In this document: positions 48,179 through 60,356 of the stretch, in pieces
Layout of the letters: each line of letters opens with the position of its first letter
Numbering within the stretch: position 1 is the stretch's first letter
Notes under the pieces: generated by a model
Told to the model about the DNA's origin: nothing
The model's input: only the letters and a program-made list of their open reading frames with translations
The model's database searches: none
Position numbers and translations under genes: made by a program
DNA from: Ustulina deusta
Taxonomy: Eukaryota; Ascomycota; Sordariomycetes; Xylariales; Xylariaceae
NCBI GenBank assembly: GCA_023159155.1
Contig: JAJNNX010000034.1
Span: 248,001 to 312,000, forward strand
Length of the DNA: 64,000 nt
Direction of reading: 5' to 3'

Positions 48179-50638
48179 ATTCTTTGGTTTTCTGTTTTTT
48201 CTCGGCGTTGGTGGGCCTATAGTAGCTTTGAAGCAGAAGAGCCAAGGAATTAAATTTGTGTAGATAACAGGTGGTCTGCCTACTCCCCATGATCTATAAT
48301 ACAGCATGGACTGGAGTGATGAGACGCAGTCTCATCCATCCTTTGCCTCTGGCATGGCTTTTAATGATTTGCAGGATTATTATCGCACGGGCAGGTCCTA
48401 ATTTTTGTATAAGAAAAAAGGAAAATGTAAAGGGATCAACTCTAATGAAACGATAAGTTTGCTGTAGGGATGACTCTCAAGGTTGCGCATAATTGATAAC
48501 CACTATGATCGTGTGAAATCTTGAACGGGGCATCCCGATATACTAATAGGCTAGAGAACTGCTTTGCATGGCACTCTCTTGACCGCCTAGCTATTAGATA
48601 GTACTAGTAAGCTCAAAGTAGATTACTTCTCTGGCACTACACTACCAGTAGGCTATCTTGCATTTTCACAGTGTCTTCCCGACACCGTCAGTAGGCTTTA
48701 CAACGTTGCGGGAGTTGCAATGCTATATGCCTTGTAGACTTCATCTTAGTTGATACCCCAAGAGTAAGAATATGATCTCTTCATGAAGAATAAGTGTGCA
48801 GTGGGTAACCTCACGTGATGGAAAACATTGTGATATGTAAAAGATGATGTTAACCATCTGATGACCCTTGAGACGTAATTAGGGACCTGGTCTAGGCGAA
48901 ATTCGGGCTACCTGTAATAGTAATCAGCAGACTAAGGTAGGTCTGTATTTTAGCACCCATTTAGTGTAGAGCCGGACAACATGTCAAAGAGAATGCAGCA
49001 AGTCTTCTACATACTTAGAGGTAATCGATTCGCAATTAGACGATCCATGCTAGTAACCATGCAGCGGCACTTACCTGCCTACCTTGCATTAGTATAGACT
49101 GCCGGATCATATAAAAGGGGATTTCCAAGCAAGAGAAGTTTCCGTTGCAATACACTACGGCGTGAGTAACCTTCACCATACAAATATATGATTATGATGT
49201 CGCGTAAATCATTGAGCAGTACATACCACTTGACACTCATACGGCCTTTAGAACACTTTCTTCCCGAACCGGCTTCAAACGAGGCACAGCATTCAAGTCG
49301 CGTCGTATAAGGGTATAAGGGTTATAGACTAATGTAGATTAATTGAATCGGCAAGGAGCTTAACTCTTCTCGAGCAAGAAGTGCCCCTTAACAAGTCATA
49401 CCACAGTCGTGATGTGTGACGAAGAAACAGATGAAGGGATTTTATGGCTTGGACAACGTTGATCCTTTAATAATCGGCATTTTGCCTAAGCAGACTAAGC
49501 TTAAAATAAGTATATACCATGGCCAAAATAAATTAAGTGTGCATAAACCGGTTGCTTTTACAGCCAATTGTAGTCTGAGATACCTACTTGTATGGCTGTT
49601 TCAAGATCTCAGCTGGAACTAGTATGGCAGCGCGCGCTAAGTAAATTAAACTAGAAAAGGTGCGACTCCTATCTCATAACATGTCCTGTATGTACATATC
49701 GAAATATGATGTTATTTTCTACTTACATCTTATACTATCATGCTATCAAATACCACTTGGTAGATACCTACAAGTCTTTCACGGATCACAACAGCACGGG
49801 TCATCATCTGGTCCGCCTCGGCCAGCGAAAGTATACTCCAAAGAGCATTCCTAGCTCACCTAGGTTAGCCATTAGAAAACACTATATTGGCCATGGCCCC
49901 ACGTACAATTACCATATTCACTTTAAAAATGACTCCTTGCGCACACTTAACCATACCTAATCTGGGTTAGAGCTCACCAATGGAGTATCTTATTATGGCC
50001 AACGTAGGCGAGCCAGGTATCATACAAGAGATCGGCATCTTGCTTCCGAAAGTGAAAGCTAGGGGTCCACTACGCCCTTCAGCTCTTTGCCAAGCCATTT
50101 CTGCCTTGCGCTCGAGGCGCGTGTGATGCTTTGAGTATTTCGATTCCTCAGCCGGCACATATCGCATGCGATATCTACCCACGCCCGAAGTTACGGTATC
50201 TTATCATTGAAGCATATATCTCTTTATTGAGAAAACGAAATGAGAATAGATACTAGAAGGAGATCGCGTCTCTGGGGAAAAGCCTTTAGTCCTAAATTAG
50301 GATCGCACCTGGATATGCCTGCAGTCATTCTGCCTTATCGTTGCTAAACCTTTCCTTAGTTGGGCAAGCGAACACTCGCATGTTCAAACGTGCTTTTCAG
50401 CTGCCAAGGAGTTAGCATTTCACGATGGGACAACCCCTGCATCATGGCCTCTGTCCTAGGGATGCCGGCAGACGAATTTGCAATGCCAAAGAATCCGGCA
50501 AGGAGAGAGATGAGAGCGCTAAGTAGGCAAACTTCTCCTGCTCCTCGCCAGATTCCCTCTTTTCACTAGAACTGCCATCCGCTCTTTATTCTTCGCGTCG
50601 CTCATTTTCGGTCGCCGTTGCGACCTCCCACCGCAAGC
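48179..50638. other. AT-rich intergenic stretch
   Basis: No gene is recognised over about 2.4 kb. Two frames (49416-49622 plus, 49967-50182 minus) are short, start at non-ATG codons and match nothing. The last 80 bp before 50639 are the leader of the surface-protein gene. Confidence 0.45.
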
Positions 50639-52977
50639 ATGTTCGGGTCACGCTCTTTACTCGCCCTGATTGGATGGAGTGTGTCGGTTGCCGCTGCCAC
50701 TGATGTTGTCTATGTGACAGATCTTTCGATCTTCACCGTCCTGGTAGGTGGATTTCTTACGATGGACTACATTCGATAGTCTGTTTTTTTCTGCCACAGC
50801 AAAGGGGGGGTTGATGTGCCACTACCGCAGGGCACCACAATATTGTTTTACCAGTGGGAATAGAGGCTCAGCGTCTCAAGGACTGTCCTTGCAGGTCTCA
50901 TGAAAACGGCGGAAGGACGACTTGGCCGACCATGCTATCTCTCTCTACGGGCTTTTAACGATGCACCGGCGTGACTCTTCTTCACAAGTGATCTAACAGA
51001 TCGATATAGGCACCCTGTGTGCAGGCGGCCGTATCTGGGGTGATAGACTACGAAACAGTCTCTCACTGTCCTTCGGGAGCGAGCGCACTACAATCGTGTA
51101 TCTGCTCAAAAAACAGCGGCGGCAACCTAGCATCGGTATCGAGCGCCATTTCGTCATCGATTGACTATAGGTATGTACTATTCTAGGTCATGGCCCGTAG
51201 CCTCCAACTTTTGTTCGCGAATAACCTAGCATCTTTAAGACTAACCTTTTCGTGCAGTATGTAACTTCTTCTATACCCGGGGCTGGAGTCGGAAAGACTT
51301 CGCCATAATCGTTCTAAAATGCTCCTCCCTAAGAACAGAGACGACGATATGTTAACACTTCGCAACAGCATGCGGTTCGACGGCAACTGATGCCCAGGCC
51401 AGTGCCTCAACTGTGCTTGCGGGATATTGCAACCAAGATTCTATTACTGCCTTCCCTTCGCCGAGCTTTATCGTCCCGAACTATATCGTCGATTTATCGG
51501 CATATAACAATCTCGCGCCCTGTGCAGCAAGTGGCCTCTCGCAAGTTGTTTTGTAAGTTTGAGCCTTGCCCTATTTCCAGAAATTGCTTCCTCAGTAAAA
51601 TGCTGACTGCCTTAGGGGCCTGGTAAGTTTGAAAACAGCCGCATCTGGGGGAGTTTGTCTAACTTCGCCACAAGACCTGGGATAAATGCCAACAGGACGC
51701 CAGCCTTCTCGCGACATGCGCTTGTGGAAAAGATCAGAATTCCCAATGGGTCAGCTCACAAATCGACTCGTCAGTCAAGTATTACTGCGACAGCCACACA
51801 GCAGATGTGACGTCGGCTCAAGGAATATTTTCTGGTTATTGCGGCTTGGTAGACGGGACAACCTCGTTCCCCGAGACTACGGATCCTCCAGGAGATGGTT
51901 GGTGTTCTCACGCTCCAGTTTACTCATATGGTGCTAATGGCTATTGCTTCTAGTGACTTATTACATCACGGCTTTACAAGAGTTCAAAGCGCTAGCATCT
52001 TGTGCTCAGACCGCCGTGTCAAACAATGTCTTACAGGTGAGTTGTGTAGTATGCATAGTCAAGTATGCGGCTAATAGTAGTCTGACTAGCAAACCAAATA
52101 TCTCTGCCCTTCTGGGCCTAAGGCATTGGCCTCGTGCCTGTGCCTAAGAAGCGAGATGACGGGAAGCATCAGCAGCTTGATCACCTCGGACGCCCGATAT
52201 TATTGCGAAACAGCCGCCGCCGACGACATTTCGTCGGCCCTTAACGTTTGGGATATTTACTGCAGTGCCGCGAAGGGACTAACAACACCTGCTGGCATCA
52301 CCGGGGCAGGTAAGTCAATGGCCGTCTTGTCCGCCTTGACATGGATATATTTTGAAGACTAACACATCCTAGTGTCGCAAGCAACTTCCACCGCCCAGAC
52401 CGAGTCTCGTACGAACGGAGCACAGCCAACTACCAAGCCCGGCTCCGGAGGTAATTCCAACAATACCAGTTCCAACGGGACGATGTCTGAAAATGCAATG
52501 TCGAACACCAGTGTGATAGCTGGGGCTGTGGTGGGCTCGGTAGGAGGCACCGCACTCATCGCCGTGGTAGCATTCTTGCTCTATCGCCGCTCCAAAAAGA
52601 CAAAGCAGGAGGCACCTATTGCCTTGGGTTCGATTGATGAGGGAAAACCGGAACTCGACAGCACGTCAGTTGCTCCTCCCCCGCCAACCGGGAGTCCCAG
52701 CCCGAGTATTACGAAGAGTCGAATGGAAGCTATATCTCCCGTCTCCGCGGTATCTAGCCCTTACACCCCACCACCGATGCCAGAATTATACAACCAGCCG
52801 CCGCGAACATCGGAACTCCAGGGACGAGAATCGCAGCGACCTGCCTACGAAGCATACAGCCAGCAGGTCTACGAGGTGCCTGGGCAACCCCGGCCGACAG
52901 GCCTGAGCTGGCAATCTGGCCCTGTGCCAAACGCGTATGAGATGGACGGCAGCCAACCCTCACCACATGCACGGTAG
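50639..52977 (+). CDS. Putative cell-surface protein with three tandem Cys modules and one membrane helix
   Basis: Probable exons are 50639-50743, 51010-51170, 51369-51552, 51696-51897, 51954-52036, 52123-52309 and 52373-52977. A signal peptide (MFGSRSLLALIGWSVSVAAA) precedes three related modules. Each has an LxxLAPC-like entry (VLAPCVQAAVS, NLAPCAASGLS, ALASCAQTAVS), a CxC pair (QSCICSK, ATCACGK, ASCLCLR), a VSSxIxSS-type helix, then spaced cysteines ending in GYC/IYC. A Ser/Thr/Asn-rich stalk leads to one transmembrane helix (VIAGAVVGSVGGTALIAVVA) and a basic stop-transfer RRSKKTK. The cytoplasmic tail is Pro/Ser/Tyr-rich. This is the plan of a wall-spanning sensor or adhesin; function is inference. 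Two junctions (51170/51369 and 51552/51696) do not preserve frame with simple splicing. A 7-nt microexon at 51616-51622 would fix the second. Family unknown to me. Confidence 0.7.
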
Positions 52978-53443
52978 CAAAGTTATAAATAATTCATGGG
53001 AAGTTCTGTAGCGATTTAGTTTGTTTCACCAATTTGATGACTTTGGAACCATATAGTGTAGGTACCGTAATAGACGTTCGAGAAGCCTGTGCAAGACATG
53101 GGCGCCTGCTAACATTGCATCGGGAAATGAGACATTCGAGTGAGACCTGGTACTCGTTTCAATAGTGTGACTCTAGTTAGGAATAGTGGCATTTCGTACT
53201 CAGACACGTAATTTCGGCGTACCTCGCCGTTTCACCGGTGTGATGTGGCTGCTCAACACCACTCTCCTCCACCGCAATGCGATTTTGACTTTATATTTTG
53301 ACCATTACAAGTGCACTTTGTGCCCCCACGAAAAATCATATAGAGGTCAGCGTGTTGGTATCTCGTGGCTTCGCACCGCTGTCTCTAAGTGTGGGAGGTG
53401 ATTTTTTTATACGACAAAATAAATACCATTACTACGACTCACA
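52978..53443. other. Intergenic, nothing recognised
   Basis: Region between the surface-protein stop and the channel gene start. The short plus frame at 53186-53401 does not start at a convincing ATG and matches no family. Confidence 0.5.
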
Positions 53444-56400
53444 ATGAACTCAGCGACAATTTTTGGTCCGGCGGGAGACAATTCAACAGTTATGGATCCG
53501 GAGGTATGGTTTTCTATCGAGATTGATTCATTACATATTTCAAAGCCGATCACGCTCTTCGTCATATAAAAATTCAACCATTTTGTTGCATGCTGAATTA
53601 CCAACCGCTAATATTTTTTAATGTAGCCGAAGGAGTCTGCCTCACTTGAGGCCGTCGTCTCGGCTCTTGTCCCGACCTGGGTGAGTGCGTCTACACTATA
53701 TCTCGCGCGACATTTCGACTCATCAGGTGAAGATTGTGGGAATGGTATTCGTTGGAATATTCGTCATAGTCCGACAAAGATTTCCCATTATGTACGCCCC
53801 TCGTACATTCTTAGGAACTATACCGGAGAAGTGAGTTCTATTTTTGATTCTCGCGCCGCAATCTAATTTTTAAGTAGAGATCGAACCCCTTCTGCGGGCC
53901 AGGCGTGCCTCGACTGGCTGTACACCATGCGAAAGTTGCCTGATAAATTTCTACTGCATCATGAATCGTTGGACGCGTATCTATACCTTCGCTTTCTGCG
54001 CACGATAATAATCATTTGCGTTGTTGGATGTGGCCTCACATGGCCTGTTCTGATGCCGGTGAATGCGACTGGAGGCGGCTCATCCACCCAGCTCGACAGA
54101 ATCACTATTAGTAATGTCACCAAGACAAATCATCTGTATGCCCACGCAGTAATGGCGTGGGTATTTCTCGGCTTCGTCGTGTTTACTCTTACGAGAGAGC
54201 GACTCTGGCTTATTGGTCTTCGTCAGGCTTGGACTCTTTCCACTCCGAACGCTGAACGTCTCTCTTCAAGGACTGTGCTTTTTCTTTCAGCCCCTAGAGA
54301 TGCCCTAGAACAGAACAACATGAATCGGTTCTTTGGTGACAGTGCTATACGCATTTGGCCACTTACTAAGCCAGACACCTTGCAGACGCTGCAGACGCTG
54401 ATTTCAGAGCGAAATGTTTTGGTGGGGAAGCTCGAGTCTGCCGAGGCTCTTCTGATTCACAAGGCCAACTCGTGGGGCGCTCATATGAGCATTGATGGAA
54501 ATAAGAGATATAGATTGAGCTATTCTGATATCCCTGACTTAGTGAAGATGGCAATGCGCCTACGGTCCAAGCCCAGAATATTTCCCTTCGGTTCTTACTT
54601 CGGGCTTCTGCAACGTGAAACGGTGGATCCAATACAGTCGCTTCGAAACCAGATAAAGGAGAAAGGAGAGCTCATTGAAGAGATGAGAAGAGGTCATGGT
54701 ATTGGAGAGCCGCATGGCGCAGCAGCTGTTTTTGTTGAGTTCAAGACGCAGGCTGAGGCCCAGCGAGCCTGTAAACAGGTTGCCTCACCAAACCCTTTGG
54801 CCTTAACACCGAGATACGCTGGTGTGAAGCCGAACGAAATAATCTGGGACAATCTGACTATTCCACCTGTGAGACGAATCTCGCAGCAAGGCGTTGCCCT
54901 TGCCACGGTTGTCTTAACCATCGTATTCTGGTCAGTTCCCAGCGGACTCGTTGGTATCGTGTCCAATATCAGCTACCTCGCAGAAAACTTTGAGTCGCTG
55001 GGTTTCCTCAACGACCTGCCTGGTCCTGCCCATGGTCTTCTTTCCGGCCTCCTTCCTCCGCTCTTAACTAGTTATCTTAGCAAAGATGTCCCTGCCCTGT
55101 TTCGAAGTAAGTAACTCATTTGGGCTCCATCAGCTAACCTAGTGACTAACCATCGTCTGCTAGATATATTCACATCATGTGGCGGGCCTACGGATTCAGT
55201 AAATGAATTGAAAGTCCAGAAATGGGGATACGTTTTTCAGGTCACGCAGGTGAAAACCACGGCTAGTCTTGAGCGTGGTGATTTGGCTGGCTAACATTTA
55301 TTGGCTAGGTTTTCCTCGTTACGGCCGTGTTCTCTGGAGCGGCGACAGTAGCTTCGCAACTCCAAGACCCGACATCTATCCCGGCTTTGCTGGCGACACA
55401 ACTTCCTAAATCGTCCAACTATTACCTCACCTACTTCATGGTCCAAGGGATCACATCTGCTGCCGATAACCTCCTGAATTATTCCAATCTGCTTAACCAT
55501 CTGTCTTTAGAATATCTGGTCGACGAAACCCCGCGTCAAAAGTTCACGCGATATACGAGCATGAAAGACATTGCTTGGGGCCAGGTATACCCAAAGGTGA
55601 AATCCCTAGTAATGCAGCTCGAAAAAAGGACAAGCTAACACGGCAGGGTAGTTCACCAACTTCGCTATTATCGGTAAGGTCCCCGTGGTGCTTAGAGAAG
55701 CCAGTGCTTACACTATTTAGCAATCGCTTATTCGTGTATTGCGCCGCTCGTTCTCGGATTTGCCGCAGCAGGGCTTTCCTTGTATTACTTCTCTTACCGA
55801 TATAATTTGTTCTACGTCATGCAACCGAAGATAGACACCAAAGGCCAGGCATATACACTCGCTCTGCAGCACCTCCTCACGGGAGTCTACATCGCGGAGC
55901 TAGCACTGATTGGCTTCTTTGGTCTACATAAAGCCAAGGGACCGAGTGTAATGACAGGCGTGCTCTTCATCGTCACAATTCTGTACAATTTGCTAATGAA
56001 TAGGTATATGTTACCTCTGGAGGAACTTTTCCCATCTGGCCCGGTCTCCTCGGCGGCGAGAAACGACGAAACGACACCGCTTCTTTCCGCCGTGGAGGAG
56101 GGTCGGGGTACGTGTGTCCCCTCGTCTGATCCGGAACACACCGTCGAGCGCACGACCTTCAATCTTCACGTCTCCACCTCTTATAACTTCATGAAGTCTT
56201 GGGCACGCGACGAAAAAGTCTACGATGTGGAAGAACACGAAGTCCCGGAATACACCGAGGAGGAGCTGAAACGGGCATATCTGCACCCGGCCCTGACAAC
56301 ACAGACGCCGCTGATATGGATGCCCCGCGACGCCATGGGAGCAAGTAAGGTTGAGATTCGGGAGACGCAAGATTGTGGGTTGAGGGCTAGTGATGAGGGT

Positions 56401-56487
56401 GCGTGGCTGGATGAGAGCCGGATAGTGCGTTGGAATGTGCACGGTTTCGACAAAGTGCCCGTCTGGAAAAACGGTGTGAAATATTGA
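53444..56487 (+). CDS. CSC1/OSCA-type calcium-permeable stress-gated cation channel (RSN1 family)
   Basis: Eight exons (53444-53503, 53627-53680, 53727-53830, 53878-55106, 55164-55249, 55309-55596, 55652-55673, 55721-56487) give 869 aa with all phases closing. The extracellular N-terminus is short; the first membrane helix is VGMVFVGIFVIV, followed by the conserved RTFLGT. Two more helices follow (RTIIIICVVGCGLTWPVL; HAVMAWVFLGFVVFTL). The cytosolic domain begins at SSRTVLFLSAP and includes AAVFVEFKTQAEAQRAC, the RNA-recognition-like fold of this family. The pore part starts at PPVRRISQQGVA and continues with VFLVTAVFSGAA, LTYFMVQGITSAADNLLN, NFAIIAIAYSCIAPLVLGFA and the last helices. A cytosolic acidic tail ends the protein. 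It opens under osmotic or mechanical stress to pass cations including Ca2+. The 22-nt exon 7 is unusually small but needed for the FTNFAIIAIAYS motif. Confidence 0.92.
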
Positions 56488-57637
56488 GTTGTCTCTCCAA
56501 CTCTCTGCTGAGACAACCCAACCGTACTCGCTTTTGCTCGACCGACTTGTTATGTGGCAAGGTTCGGCGATAAAACACCGGCTTAAGTAACAGCTTTCAA
56601 TAGCCGGAAGCAGGTATTTAATTCTGATTTGTAAAAATAGACAGATATGCCCCAATTACCTAGTCCTCTATGTGCCTAATCAAAATTGGTCCGTGTATTG
56701 AAGTGGGCAATTGTAAATAGGTCGTGCCAGCAAACAGGGGCACTCACCGTGCTCTTATACTAGATAAGTAAGAGATAGGCCAGACCTACACTTCCTAGCA
56801 TAATTCTAGCGGTTCATACTTATCGGGGATCAATAGTAAATGTGAAATTTTAATTCAAGGAGAATGCTAGCTAAGGAGTGGGCTTTTTGATTCGCTGTAC
56901 ATAAAGGCAACATAGTGTTTTTTATGTTTTCTGTACGCAAAGCCACTCTTTCCTCTCTCACACCGCTTCAGTATGATGAAGGTGAGCCCATAAATGCCGC
57001 TGAGATAGGTTTTACCATGCTGAGTCAAAATGGGAGCTTCACTTGAGGCATGCCGGTTTGCGCATTGGCCACCGAATTCGGTATTCGGTCTGTTGTTGTG
57101 ATCGTCTGTAATACTACCTGTAGGCCTGGGTTTTTTTATCAAGGTTTGAGCGTTGTTGTTCTCATCATCTACATCATCAGAAAGCTCGATTACTTCGATC
57201 TCTTGGGTCTTCCCGATTTTGGGCGGTGCCCACCCATGGTTCCTCTCGTCTTGTCTCTTCCCAGTGTGCGAACCACTGCTGTCCCAATAATATATTAATA
57301 AAATAAAATAAAAACAATCTCTGCTCGCGAATTCGTGCTGGTCCCTCTTGTACTGATCACAAGGACGAGCGCGTATGAGATAAGCTGCTTGCCTAGTTGG
57401 GTAGTCCTCACTGTGGGGAAGCCGTACTTACAGTAGATGGGGCGAGGGGTTACAGCCTCTACCCATCCCATCAAAGGTGGCATAATTGTGACTCACACTG
57501 ACCAAATAAACTAGGACCTGCACTAACAAAGTTGAGGTCCTGCCTGAGCCTCATTCCCTTCCGGTTTCTTTCGTCCAGTGTAATTGCAAGTCATCGCGAG
57601 ACAACAGTAGATTGCCATCCGCCACCCGCCTTCTGCC
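56488..57637. other. Intergenic, nothing recognised
   Basis: An 82-codon ATG frame at 57050-57298 (plus) is hydrophobic but unlike any family. The 100 bp before 57638 are pyrimidine- and C-rich, as expected for the synthetase leader. Confidence 0.45.
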
Positions 57638-59731
57638 ATGGCTCAGGCTCCCACGACTACCTTGAAAGGCGATCCCTTTGATCGTACTCTCTTCGAGTCG
57701 CTTACGAAGCGTCGCTTCTTCTTTACCGAGTCGTTTGAGATATACCGGGTTGCACCCAACTTCCAGGGAGACAACCGTGGTCTCTACGATTATGGCCCGC
57801 CCGGCTGTGCCTTGCAGGCCAACATCATCGACCTGTGGCGGAAGCACTTCGTTCTCGAGGAGAACATGCTGGAACTGGACTGCACCGTCATCACCCCCGA
57901 GCCCGTTCTGAAGACGAGCGGCCATGTCGACAAGTTTGCAGATTGGATGTGCAAGGACCCCGCACGAGGCGAATACCTCCGAGCCGATCACCTCGTCGAG
58001 AACGTGCTGGCGTCTCGCCTGGCCCGAGGCGTCAATGGCCCCTCCAAGAATAGCCCGAAGCTGGACGAGGCAACGGCTGCCGAATACCGGAACATTTTGG
58101 CCAAGGTCGCTGCTGCTGCTGCTTCTTCATTATTCCGGACCCTGTCTTGTCCGTTTTTACGCTAGGCGTCTGACTCTAACGCTGTCTATTCTGCAGATCG
58201 ACAACTACGATGGCCCTGAGCTCGGTGACCTGATTACAAAATTCGACATCCGGAACCCAGACGGCAACGGAGAGGTCCTGCCCCCGATGCCCTTCAACCT
58301 CATGTTCAAGTCTACCGTGGGGCCCAGCGCAGCCGCTCCTGTGTACTTGCGTCCCGAGACAGCCCAAGGCCAATTCTTGAATTTTCGAAAACTCCTCGAT
58401 TTCAACCAAGACGCAATGCCTTTTGCTTCTGCGAGCATCGGCAAATCCTACCGAAACGAGATATCGCCGAGATCGGGCCTCCTTCGAGTCAGAGAATTTC
58501 TGATGGCCGAGGTGGAGCACTATGTCGACCCCGAAAAGAAGGAGCATGAACGCTTCGCCGAGGTCGCCCAGCTTGGATTGCCCCTCCTCGACAAAAAAAC
58601 CCAGCTAGCTGGTCAGACTACGCCTCGAAACGTGTCGATAGAGGACGCAGTCAAGTCTGGAACCGTTGACAATGAAACTCTCGGATACTTCCTTGGAAGG
58701 ATAATGCTCTTCCTCCTTAAGATCGGCGTGGACCCTTCCAAGATACGATTCAGGCAGCATCTTGACAATGAGATGGCCCACTACGCCTGCGATTGCTGGG
58801 ATGCAGAGCTTCTCACACGTTACGGGTGGATTGAATCTGTTGGGTGCGCTGATCGAAGCGCATATGATCTGACCGCCCATTCCAAGTTTACGGGAACCCC
58901 GCTGGTGGTCAAGGAAGCTCTTCGCACAGGTCCGGTCAAGGTGGAGTGTTGGCAGGCTTCTTTGGACAAGAAACTCGTGGGTCCTAGATTCAAGCGGGAT
59001 GCCAAGGCTGTGCAAGCGAGTGTGGAGGCCTTAGACCAGCTCCTTCTAGAGAGGTTGGCCGCAGAGCTGAACGCAACGGGATCCGTAATCGTTGAGACCG
59101 CCACCCCTCTAGCAGATGGCAGCTCATCCGTGGAGCTTTCGCACGATTCAAAAGGTGACCCGGCTTCAGACTGTTCGGGAATATACCCCCAATGTCATCG
59201 AGCCTTCTTTTGGCATCGGCCGTATATTGTATTGTTTACTTGAGCAGGTATACTGGCATCGGCCACAGGATGTCGCAAGGGCTGTGAGTTGAAGACATTC
59301 TCCCCTCGTCATGTGATAGCAACTAAGTGATGACTTTTTAGGTTCTATCACTGCCTCTTGCCGTCGCGCCAACCAAGGTTCTCATTGTGCCAATCTCATC
59401 ACAAGCCCAGTTTACACCCATTACGCGCAATCTGTCTTCTCGGCTCCGTGCGTTGGGTATAGCGAATAATGTCGATTCTTCCGGTGCCTCGATCGGCAAA
59501 AGGTACGCAAGAAACGATGAACTCGGCACGCCGCTCAGTATCACGGTGGACTTCGACACGGTGGCGAATGGATCCATCACCCTGAGAGAACGAGACACCA
59601 CATCCCAGGTCCGGGGTTCCGAGGATCAAGTTTTGCAGGCAGTAAAGAATCTGGTTGACGGCACAGAGTCATGGCATCAAATTGCTGGGTGTCTGACACC
59701 TTTCTCAACCCATGGTCAAGATACTGACTAG
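57638..59731 (+). CDS. GRS1: Glycyl-tRNA synthetase (class II), with a frame problem near 59.1 kb
   Basis: Exons 57638-58105, 58197-59084 (or to about 59152), 59155-59283 and 59342-59731 give about 624 aa. The N-terminal block ([15 protein letters not shown], then [16 protein letters not shown]) and the class II motifs are clear: [14 protein letters not shown], motif 2 [33 protein letters not shown], and motif 3 EPSFGIGRI. The C-terminal anticodon domain is complete ([36 protein letters not shown]). Between 59085 and 59154 the frame must change: either a 70-nt GTAATC...AAAAG intron is removed, or the DNA carries an indel, because the translated stretch still looks coding ([17 protein letters not shown]). 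The enzyme charges tRNA-Gly in cytosol and possibly mitochondria. It looks somewhat divergent and could be a second copy. Confidence 0.85.
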
Positions 59732-60356
59732 GTAGGAGAATGGAGTGTAGTTATGACATGGGCTTATGAGGTGGGGTCAATAGGGACCTTTGTAAGTCTC
59801 TCATATCAAACTCATTTTTCTTACATTATTGATTTGCTTAGTATGTTGTGCGCCGGGATTCTAAGCATCTTCAGCGACTTTGAGTAGGATCTGGCGATTT
59901 GGCATTTATCACGTTCTTCCTTCTACCTAGAGCTGGATAGAAAAGTAGATTACGGGAGAAAAAAAGAGATCAAGTACAATAAAGTTGGAGTTGGTATTCC
60001 ACTATATCTCCATTCTCGGCTTAGCTCCGTGCATAGCTCCGGCTAACACAACGAAAGCTTCATAAATAAAAGCAATCGCAAGCACTACTGTACATACAAA
60101 CCACGGATCGCCAAGACGGGCCCTACGTATACCTCTGGGTTTACGTTTGAAACCTATTTGTAACTGTTTGAAGGTCCGTTTCCCTCTGCATAAACAAGAC
60201 GTAAATGCAGCTCTTCAGTTACTTGACTGACAATGGGGGTAGGGGTATAGGAGACGGTGATCACGAACTTGAGGACTCATGTATTACTTTTTAAAACAAC
60301 ATTTATTCTTTAAGATAATCACAGTGCTAGTCTTGTATACAAATCTGTTTTTTATA
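59732..60356. other. Intergenic region between convergent synthetase and HNH genes
   Basis: AT-rich 3' flanks of both genes with AATAAA-like words (60063-60069). Nothing else is seen. Confidence 0.5.
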
